Source: an uncultured Acidimicrobiales bacterium (GTDB taxonomy: Bacteria; Actinomycetota; Acidimicrobiia; Acidimicrobiales; UBA10347). Taken from it: 11,226 bases of DNA. Each line of letters starts with the position of its first letter. Position 1 is the first letter of the stretch. The stretch lies in contig CALDGN010000368.1 of NCBI GenBank assembly GCA_937942965.1, forward strand, positions 1 through 11,226. The letters are read 5' to 3'. The notes under the pieces were generated by a model. That model searched no databases, was not told the origin of the DNA, and saw only the letters and a list, made by a program, of their open reading frames with translations. Both the position numbers and the translations under genes were made by a program. Below, one piece after another: positions 6,685 through 11,226 of the stretch.

Positions 6685-7890
6685 CTACTCGCCCGGGACC
6701 GTTGGAACCGTGATGTCGCCAGCAACGATGCTGGCCTTGAAGGCCTCGAGCTGGTCGGCGATGTCGTCGACGTAGCCGCCGCTGGTGGAGTAGCCGACGC
6801 CGTCGACCGAGAGGTCATAGACGGTGTTGCCGGCGCTGAAGGTGCCGTTCTGCTGGGCCTTGAGGATCTCGAAGACCGCAACGTCGACACGCTTGAGCAT
6901 CGAGGTCAGCACGTATTCCTGCAGCGACGGATCAACAGAGCCGATCGTCTCGTACTGGTCGGAGTCGACGCCGATGCCCCACACCTTGGAGCCGTTGTCT
7001 TCGGAGAAGTCCTTGGCGGCCTGGAACATGCCGTTTCCGGCACCGCCAGCAGCGTGGTAGATGACGTCGGCGCCGTCTTCGTACATGGTGGTCGCGATGA
7101 CCTGTGCACGGTCGGGCTGGTTGAAGCCGTCGAAGTCAGGAGCTTCGGTGATGTACTCCGAAACGATCTCAATGTCGGGGTTGACAGCCTGTGCGCCGGC
7201 GATGAAGCCAGCTTCGAACTTCTCGATGAGACCGAAGCAGCAGACGCCGCCGATGAAGCCGATCTGGCCGGTTTCGGACTTGAGTGCGGCGGCAGCGCCA
7301 ACGAGGAACGAGCCCTGTTCTTCAGCGAAGGTCAGGCCAGCAGCGTTCGATGCGAGTGGTTCGCCGGTGCCGAAGTCGATCATTGCGTCGTCGATGACGG
7401 CGAAGTTGGTATCGGGGTTCTCAGCCGCGACGGCGACTGCGTCGCCGGCGAAGAGGAAGCCCACGCCCACAACGATGTCGTTGCTGTCCGCAGCGAGCTG
7501 GAGCAGCTCGGCGCGGTTCGAGCCGTCGTCGTTCGGTGATGCTTCGCCGAAGGGGATGCCCAGCTCAGCGTCGGCACGTTCGAGACCAGCCGCAGCCGAG
7601 TCGTTGAACGAAAGGTCGCCTCGGCCACCAATGTCGTAGACGAGGCCGACGCTGGTGTCGCTGTCTGCCATGGCGTCGTCGGCCATCGCATCTTCGTCAT
7701 CAGCCATGGCGTCTTCGTCGTCCATGGCATCTTCGTCGTCGTCCATGGCGTCGTCGACCGCATCGACGGCGTCGCTTGCAGCATCGCTGGCACTGTCGAC
7801 AGCGTCGCTCACGCTGTCACTGCCGCATGCCGTTGCAAGCAGAGCAAGAGCTGCGAGCAACGCCAGCAGCAGGCGAAGTGGTTTCTTCAT
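6685..7890 (-). CDS. BMP-family substrate-binding lipoprotein (nucleoside importer)
   Basis: A 401-residue lipoprotein that should capture nucleosides outside the membrane and deliver them to the permeases. Residues 1-22 are a lipoprotein signal: positive start MKKPLR, a Leu/Ala-rich core and the cleavage region LLATAC with C22 as the lipid anchor. Residues 25-79 are a very acidic low-complexity linker with DEDAM-type repeats. The binding domain follows (80-401). It opens with the PnrA/BMP hallmark VGLVYDIGGRGDLSFNDSA (81-99). Other hallmarks are EKFEAGFIAGAQAVNPDIEI (223-242), AGGAGNGMFQAAK (281-293) and WGIGVDSDQY (304-313). A Cys pair (GGVCCFG, 214-220) is unusual for an exported protein. 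The frame is open to 7950, but the ATG at 7888-7890 begins the signal peptide and has AAGGAG about 9 nt upstream. It is the first gene of the importer operon. Confidence 0.95.
   Translation of the reverse strand: MKKPLRLLLALLAALALLATACGSDSVSDAVDSASDAASDAVDAVDDAMDDDEDAMDDEDAMADDEDAMADDAMADSDTSVGLVYDIGGRGDLSFNDSAAAGLERADAELGIPFGEASPNDDGSNRAELLQLAADSNDIVVGVGFLFAGDAVAVAAENPDTNFAVIDDAMIDFGTGEPLASNAAGLTFAEEQGSFLVGAAAALKSETGQIGFIGGVCCFGLIEKFEAGFIAGAQAVNPDIEIVSEYITEAPDFDGFNQPDRAQVIATTMYEDGADVIYHAAGGAGNGMFQAAKDFSEDNGSKVWGIGVDSDQYETIGSVDPSLQEYVLTSMLKRVDVAVFEILKAQQNGTFSAGNTVYDLSVDGVGYSTSGGYVDDIADQLEAFKASIVAGDITVPTVPGE
7660..7752 (-). repeat. Degenerate in-frame repeats coding the acidic linker
   Basis: Within the lipoprotein gene, units coding for DEDAM(D/A)D recur about four times, at residues 47-77, around repeated GATGCCATG-like cores. 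Upstream of this the linker is a looser Ser-Asp-Ala series (25-46). The repeats are imperfect at the DNA level, with different synonymous codons, which argues for an older expansion kept by selection on acidity rather than a fresh slippage. Confidence 0.75.
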
Positions 7891-8030
7891 TCTGTTGGGC
7901 TCCTTGACCGGTTCCAACGACGCGCATGCGCCGCTGCGGCTCCCCTCCAAGGAAGCCGGTTTTGGCCAACCTACACGCGCGAGATGGAGCTAGCTCACAG
8001 GGTGATTCGAGGAGCCAAGATCAAAGATGA
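7891..8030 (-). promoter_or_regulatory. Upstream region of the nucleoside-importer operon
   Basis: This gap should hold the promoter of the importer operon, since it precedes the first gene and follows a terminator. I see a possible -10 of the TANNNT type, TAGGTT read on the minus strand at about 7968-7973, but no convincing -35. Two short perfect palindromes flank it: GAGCTAGCTC at 7987-7996 and TTGGCCAA at 7962-7969. Either could be an operator half, but palindromes this short also occur by chance. The ribosome-binding AAGGAG lies at about 7900-7905. Confidence 0.35.
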
Positions 8031-8031
8031 A

Positions 8032-8069
8032 CGTTGCCAACACGGCCCACATGGGCCACATCGGCAACG
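8032..8069 (-). terminator. Rho-independent-type terminator of the GGDEF-EAL gene
   Basis: It starts 11 nt past the stop codon of the GGDEF-EAL gene. Read as minus-strand RNA, the 38 nt fold into a continuous 17-bp stem with an AUGU loop: CGUUGCC outer arm, GGCCC inner arm and a middle section of G-U wobbles plus one A-U pair. On the plus strand the middle section does not pair, so the structure is specific to transcripts of this gene. The following minus-strand sequence TTCATCTTTGATCTT is moderately U-rich in RNA rather than a clean U-tract. Confidence 0.7.
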
Positions 8070-8080
8070 GAAAGGCGACG

Positions 8081-10243
8081 TTACGCAGATGCGCTGATGG
8101 TCGATTCGGAGCGTCCAACCGGTGCGGAAGCGGCGTCTCCGGAAGGAGCGTCAGCGGCGCTGCTGGCGTCGATGTCATCGGACCCATCGAGGGAGCGGAA
8201 CGGGATCGAGTCGAGTGAGTCGAGCACGCCGACCAGTGCGGCCGGATGTCCGTGGTAATAGCCCTGCTGGAAGCGACAACCGAGCTCGGCGAGTTCGGCC
8301 ACTTCTTCTGCGGACTCGACGCCCTCGGCGACGACGGTGAGCTTGCGCTTCTTCGCGAACGCCAAGATGGCAGCGACAACGCCACGGCCTTCGGGTTCGT
8401 TGACCATCGACACCATGCGGCGGTCGATCTTGATCGTCGACACGGCGAGCTTGAGCAAGTGCGCCAGCGACGAGTAGCCGGTGCCGAAGTCGTCAAGTGC
8501 GACCTTGACGCCGAGTTCGTTGAGGCAGCGGATCGACTCGATCACACCACTGACGTCCGCGGCGACGTTCGTTTCGGTGACGTCGATCTGGATGCGGCCA
8601 GCCGGCACACCATGGGTCGCGAGCGTCGCCGTAACGAAGTCGGACATGAGCGGGCTCGACATGAACCGGGTTGACACATTGAGCGAGAAGACGACGCCAG
8701 GGTCAGAGGCGGCGGCATGTTCGACGGCCTTCGCGATCACCCAGCGGTCGATGTCGACGATGAGTTCGCTTTCTTCAGCGATGGCGATGAACTCGGCTGG
8801 GCTGATCAGGCGACCTGACGGGTGCTGCCAGCGAAGGAAGATCTCGACGCCAAGCACTCGACGTTCGAAGATGTCGACAATCGGCTGCGCGAACAGGACG
8901 AACTCGTCGTGGGCGATGGCCCGGCGGAGCTGCTGTTCCCATTCACGACGGTTGGCGTCGCGCTGGGCAACTTCGGCGCTGTAGCTGCTGACCGAGTTGG
9001 GGTCTTCCTTGGCTTCGGCGAGCGCGTAGTTAGCTCGACGCAGCAGTTCGTAGTGATCGTCAACGAGACCGGTTGACCAGCCAGCGTGTGCCGAGAGGCT
9101 GATCGTCGAGCCGTTGCGAAGCTGCACCGGTTCGGCGATCCGATCCAAGATGCGGCGAGCGAGGCCGTCGACGACATCGCCTTGGGACTCGAGCAGCAGG
9201 ACGAACTCGTCGCCGCTGACGCGAGCAACGGTGTCGTTGGTGCGGATGACTTCGCTTAAGCGCTTCGAGACGGCTTGGAGGACATGGTCGCCCTCTGCGA
9301 AGCCGTGGCGCTGGTTGATCTGGGAGAAATCGGCGAGGTCGATGTGGATGACGCTTGCGGAGCGGCCGAGATCGTGCAGGCGGTCGTGTGCGGCGAGCAG
9401 GCCTTGGCGGTTTGGCAAACCGGTCACGATGTCGGTGCGAGCGACGTGGGCGACCTGGGCCTGTACGGCACGTTCGCCTGAGACGTCACGCCAGCAGAGC
9501 ATGGTGACGGGACCGGTCGACGTAATCATCCGAGAGGTCGAGACCTGGGTGAGCGTCAGGGAACCGTCGGCGAGGGTGCGCGAGAAGTCGTGTTCGCCGA
9601 TCGGAAGTTCCTGCCAACCAGGGATCGCGTCGTCCATGCTTCCGCCGAACAGGTCGAGGGCGACCTGTGCGACCGCGTTCGAAGCAACGATGTTGTCGTC
9701 AGCGTCGACGACCACGATCGCGTCAGACACGTTGTCCATGAGCGAGGCCGTGACGGCCTGCGAGTCACGCAGCTGGTCGGTCGTCGTCCGAAGTCCGTCA
9801 ATCGAACCGCGCAGCGACGGACCGAGTGGGCCGGGCGTTGGCGTGTCGAGGATGGGGGAGTCGAGGGCGCCGGCGGCAATTGCCTCGGACTGTGCCCGCA
9901 CGACTCGATGCTGTTCCTTGATGTCGTCGAGGACAGCATTGAGCGGACGGAGTTCCTCCATCTCGGCGAGGGGTCCCTCGCCAACGGCGACACCGGTCTC
10001 GATGGAACGACCGCGTGCGATCGTGTCCTCAATTGCGGCGGTGACATCCTCGGTCGTACCTGATGTACCGATGAACCCAAGCGTCGCGAGAACTGCGGCT
10101 GCGGCTGCAGACAGAATCCCGATCAGCGGCGAACCGTCGATGAACTGCACGACCGCCATACCGGCGAGTGCAAAGGCACCCACGAGCGCGGGCAGCAAGA
10201 TCACGGTTCGTAGGCGTTGATGCAAAGTAAAAGGGCGAGTCAT
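8081..10243 (-). CDS. Membrane-anchored PAS-GGDEF-EAL cyclic di-GMP protein
   Basis: A 720-residue bifunctional-type protein that makes and/or degrades cyclic di-GMP at the membrane. Two hydrophobic segments (about 14-33 and 39-58) lead into a linker (60-160) that may be helical and a PAS-like region (about 164-255, containing DNVSDAIVVVDADDNIVASN). The GGDEF domain (265-425) has RTDIVTGLPNR, D302, N310, D319 and the active loop SGDEF (343-347). An intact inhibitory RxxD (R334-D337) lies exactly five residues before it. The EAL domain (435-675) reads EIF instead of EAL at 467-469. It keeps E467, N522, E557, the pair D584-D585 in DDFGTGYSSL, K605, E640 in AEGVES and Q660 in QGYY, so catalysis is still possible. 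A Ser/Ala/Asp-rich tail (685-720) follows. The ATG at 10241-10243 has a strong GGAGGAG just upstream. It is monocistronic and divergent from the tmRNA. Confidence 0.95.
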   Translation of the reverse strand: MTRPFTLHQRLRTVILLPALVGAFALAGMAVVQFIDGSPLIGILSAAAAAVLATLGFIGTSGTTEDVTAAIEDTIARGRSIETGVAVGEGPLAEMEELRPLNAVLDDIKEQHRVVRAQSEAIAAGALDSPILDTPTPGPLGPSLRGSIDGLRTTTDQLRDSQAVTASLMDNVSDAIVVVDADDNIVASNAVAQVALDLFGGSMDDAIPGWQELPIGEHDFSRTLADGSLTLTQVSTSRMITSTGPVTMLCWRDVSGERAVQAQVAHVARTDIVTGLPNRQGLLAAHDRLHDLGRSASVIHIDLADFSQINQRHGFAEGDHVLQAVSKRLSEVIRTNDTVARVSGDEFVLLLESQGDVVDGLARRILDRIAEPVQLRNGSTISLSAHAGWSTGLVDDHYELLRRANYALAEAKEDPNSVSSYSAEVAQRDANRREWEQQLRRAIAHDEFVLFAQPIVDIFERRVLGVEIFLRWQHPSGRLISPAEFIAIAEESELIVDIDRWVIAKAVEHAAASDPGVVFSLNVSTRFMSSPLMSDFVTATLATHGVPAGRIQIDVTETNVAADVSGVIESIRCLNELGVKVALDDFGTGYSSLAHLLKLAVSTIKIDRRMVSMVNEPEGRGVVAAILAFAKKRKLTVVAEGVESAEEVAELAELGCRFQQGYYHGHPAALVGVLDSLDSIPFRSLDGSDDIDASSAADAPSGDAASAPVGRSESTISASA

Positions 10244-10472
10244 ATCTCCTCCGGCCCGAACGGGCGTAGAGCACCATCGGCCCTTAGGCCCTCGGCGTTA
10301 CATCTAGGCAATACGACAGGGCGAAATGAGACCCGTGACCCAGAGGGCGCGATAGGTCACCGGGCCCGGGGCGTGGTGCGGAATGCCAACGACCACTCCG
10401 ACGTTGCGCAGGTACGCTCACCACGATCTTTGAAAAGTGCATCTGACATGTACAGATGTCACTTCTATTCCC
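10244..10472. promoter_or_regulatory. Divergent intergenic region between the GGDEF-EAL gene and tmRNA
   Basis: No coding sequence is convincing here. For the minus strand I see the GGAGGAG ribosome site (about 10246-10252). A short hairpin, GCCCG-AA-CGGGC (10254-10265), lies right beside it and might influence initiation. Longer imperfect pairing occurs between GTGACC (10335-10340) and GGTCAC (10355-10360), followed by the palindrome CCGGGCCCGG (10360-10369). No clear -10/-35 pair for the minus-strand gene could be chosen. Confidence 0.4.
10430..10461 (+). promoter_or_regulatory. Probable tmRNA promoter with overlapping dyad
   Basis: TTGAAA at 10430-10435 is a fair -35 and TACAGAT at 10451-10457 a fair -10. 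The spacing is 15-16 bp, which puts the transcription start within about 10 nt of the mature 5' end. The inverted repeat TGACAT-gtacag-ATGTCA (10444-10461) covers the -10, and an alternative symmetry ATCTG/CAGAT (10441-10457) overlaps it. A repressor could bind here, but the match to any known operator is not evident. Confidence 0.4.
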
Positions 10473-10847
10473 GGGGCTGACTGGTTTCGACGCCGAGGAC
10501 GGAAGCCGACCTGTGCGACCAGAGTGGCCCAGACTCTTTAAACGGGGCACACAAACACAAGGCACCAACACTGATGCCCGTGTTGCTCTCGCCGCCTGAT
10601 TTCAGGTGACGTAGCGACACACATTGCGACCCCCAAGGGGGTTGGCGGGGCCTGACCACTGCAGCCTGGCAACAGAAGCAGAGGAGGACGGCGAGAAAGA
10701 CCGCTGACCGCAGGGAAAGACCGCTGGCAGGCCTTCGGGCCAACGGACTCCGCCGTGCAGTAGCCATAACGCTGTCAACGGGGAATGGTCGTATCGCAGC
10801 CGGTAACCGCTTGGCGGACGGGGGTTCGATTCCCCCCAGCTCCACCA
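10473..10847 (+). ncRNA. ssrA: tmRNA (transfer-messenger RNA)
   Basis: A 375-nt one-piece tmRNA that rescues stalled ribosomes and tags the unfinished protein for degradation. The 5' end GGGGCTGACTGGTTTCGACG and the 3' end CAGCTCCACCA form the alanine-type acceptor stem: GGGGCUG pairs with CAGCUCC and includes the G3-U wobble recognised by alanyl-tRNA synthetase. The T arm is GGGGG-TTCGATT-CCCCC (10820-10836), and the CCA end is encoded. A helix-2 segment GCGACC (10515-10520) pairs with GGTCGT (10787-10792). Pseudoknot 1 is readable as AGAGT/ACTCT (10521-10525 and 10533-10537) plus GCCC/GGGC (10527-10530 and 10545-10548). The tag frame ends in codons for ALAA and a TGA. Later pseudoknots include a GGCC-TTCG-GGCC hairpin (10730-10741). 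Confidence 0.97.
10561..10599 (+). other. tmRNA proteolysis-tag reading frame (apparent tag GTNTDARVALAA)
   Basis: In frame with the conserved Ala-Leu-Ala-Ala-stop end, the 12 codons from 10561 read GTNTDARVALAA, then TGA at 10597-10599. Codon 10561 (GGC) begins exactly 12 nt after the last base of the proposed pseudoknot 1, the usual distance for the resume codon. The first encoded residue would then be glycine rather than alanine. An earlier GGC in the same frame (10546) lies inside the pseudoknot and is less likely. The -ALAA terminus is the ClpXP/ClpAP-type degron. Confidence 0.7.
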
Positions 10848-10860
10848 AACCGTGCAATAT

Positions 10861-10879
10861 CGAACCGCCTAGCGGTTCG
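10861..10879 (+). terminator. Hairpin terminator downstream of tmRNA
   Basis: A perfect 8-bp stem CGAACCGC/GCGGTTCG with a CTA loop begins 13 nt after the CCA end of the tmRNA. It is GC-rich and well placed to end tmRNA transcription, but no U-tract follows (CCTTCAGTCC). Hairpins without a U-tract are common in high-GC actinobacteria. Confidence 0.55.
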
Positions 10880-10913
10880 CCTTCAGTCCGAATAGTTCCA
10901 CTAGCTATAGCCG

Positions 10914-10936
10914 TATCATTACGTCGAGACGTGATG
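10914..10936 (+). promoter_or_regulatory. Candidate promoter -10 and operator-like dyad before the small CxCxxC gene
   Basis: TATCAT (10914-10919) matches the -10 consensus at five of six positions, without a clear -35. It overlaps a 20-bp near-palindrome, CATTACGTC-GA-GACGTGATG (10917-10936), whose 9-nt arms differ from symmetry at one pair. The dyad would sit around the transcription start, a typical repressor position. A GGAAGG ribosome-binding candidate begins at its right end. Confidence 0.35.
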
Positions 10937-10950
10937 GAAGGTGTCCGGTC

Positions 10951-11124
10951 ATGGGCCAGAGGTCATGCGGGTGTCCCATCTGCGGCGTTCGCAAAGATGA
11001 GCTCGCAATTGCGGAGCTTGATGCCGAGGATGCCTTTTGGGGCGAGTATCAGAGCCGCAGGCCGCATCCCACGACGGTCGATGAGCGCGCCGTGAGCGGC
11101 CCTCGCCGCGACCTCGATCGCTGA
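10951..11124 (+). CDS. Small cysteine-rich hypothetical protein (CxCxxC)
   Basis: An open frame of 57 codons from ATG 10951 to TGA 11122-11124. It is preceded by GGAAGG at 10936-10941, nine bases from the start. The product begins MGQRSCGCPICGVRKDELAI and continues with an acidic helix-like stretch and a basic C-terminus (RRDLDR). Cysteines 6, 8 and 11 form C-x-C-x2-C, like one knuckle of a zinc ribbon or rubredoxin. A second cysteine pair is missing, although H39 could add a ligand or the protein could dimerise. About 70% of its third codon positions are G or C, in keeping with a real gene in this genome. I do not recognise the family. It lies between the tmRNA terminator and a possible gene start at the right edge. 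Confidence 0.45.
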   Translation: MGQRSCGCPICGVRKDELAIAELDAEDAFWGEYQSRRPHPTTVDERAVSGPRRDLDR

Positions 11125-11171
11125 TCAACAGTCTGTAAAGCATTTCCGTCATCGGCTTCCAATACCGCTAC

Positions 11172-11226
11172 ATGCCGCTCGGTGAAAAGAGCGAATTCAC
11201 CGCCGATCAGCTTGCTCGTCTCGGTC
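11172..11226 (+). CDS. Possible N-terminal fragment of an unidentified protein, cut by the window edge
   Basis: From ATG 11172 the frame stays open to the end of the window and reads MPLGEKSEFTADQLARLG, with genome-like codon use. The same frame is also open upstream through VIGFQYRY back to a TAA at about 11140, and no start codon or clear ribosome-binding site precedes the ATG. The start could therefore be wrong, the message could be leaderless, or this could be a remnant. Eighteen residues are too few to assign a family. Confidence 0.35.
   Translation, partial: MPLGEKSEFTADQLARLG

Noticed and set aside
7660..7752. Possible CRISPR-like or tandem DNA repeat
   Set aside because: The units are short, imperfect and in frame inside a coding region, with no spacers; they encode a protein linker.
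7891..7950. A 20-residue N-terminal extension of the BMP lipoprotein
   Set aside because: It would bury the signal peptide, and the internal ATG has a good ribosome site and a classic lipoprotein start.
9114..10220. A 368-codon plus-strand frame
   Set aside because: It is antisense to the GGDEF-EAL gene and has a Ser/Arg-rich low-information translation.
10244..10472. Possible cyclic di-GMP riboswitch before the GGDEF-EAL gene
   Set aside because: The leader has some hairpins but I could not find the conserved GEMM-type core, so no riboswitch is claimed.
10465..10857. A 130-codon minus-strand frame containing LVELGGIEPPS
   Set aside because: It lies antisense to the tmRNA. The GGIEPPS phrase is a known false protein produced by the reverse complement of the T arm and acceptor of tRNA-like sequences.
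10811..11095. A 94-codon plus-strand frame starting in the tmRNA
   Set aside because: It begins inside the mature tmRNA and crosses its terminator hairpin in a different frame from the better-supported 57-codon gene.

Overview
The window looks like chromosomal DNA of a high-GC actinobacterium, most likely of the class Acidimicrobiia (Ilumatobacter-like). This is inferred from three things. The base composition and codon use are GC-rich. The left edge holds the tail of a zinc alcohol dehydrogenase resembling mycothiol-dependent enzymes. The substrate-binding lipoprotein has an acidic Asp/Ala/Met-rich linker of a kind I associate with that group. No database search was possible.

Layout, left to right. 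(1) 1-116 (+): C-terminal tail of a zinc alcohol dehydrogenase. It shares a CTAG stop tetramer with the convergent gene at 113-934 (-), a 2-oxoglutarate/Fe(II) dioxygenase of the PhyH family that closely resembles animal PHYHD1. (2) 986-1915 (+): nucleoside hydrolase, divergent from the dioxygenase with only 51 bp between the start codons. (3) 1930-2562 (-): MgtC/SapB-family membrane protein, 31 bp downstream of the transporter operon. (4) 2594-7890 (-): a four-gene BMP-type nucleoside ABC importer, transcribed in the order lipoprotein, double ATPase, permease 1, permease 2. The last three are translationally coupled (1-bp and 4-bp overlaps). A structured 118-bp leader separates the lipoprotein gene from the ATPase gene. 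(5) 8081-10243 (-): a membrane-anchored GGDEF-EAL protein with a strong strand-specific terminator hairpin downstream. (6) 10473-10847 (+): tmRNA (ssrA), divergent from the GGDEF-EAL gene and followed by a hairpin. (7) 10848-11226: a lower-GC stretch with a probable small cysteine-rich protein (10951-11124) and a possible gene start running off the right edge.

How the genes may work together: the importer probably brings nucleosides into the cell and the hydrolase splits them into base and ribose. The dioxygenase may oxidise a related compound, but that is only a neighbourhood inference. The GGDEF-EAL gene and the tmRNA look like separate units.

Nothing in the window is a clear-cut new system such as a defence island, CRISPR array or transposon. 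The most interesting items are the dioxygenase-hydrolase-importer neighbourhood, a nucleoside hydrolase lacking the usual catalytic histidine, a tmRNA whose tag appears to start with glycine, a strand-specific tandem hairpin inside the importer operon, and the small CxCxxC gene with its own operator-like dyad next to the tmRNA.
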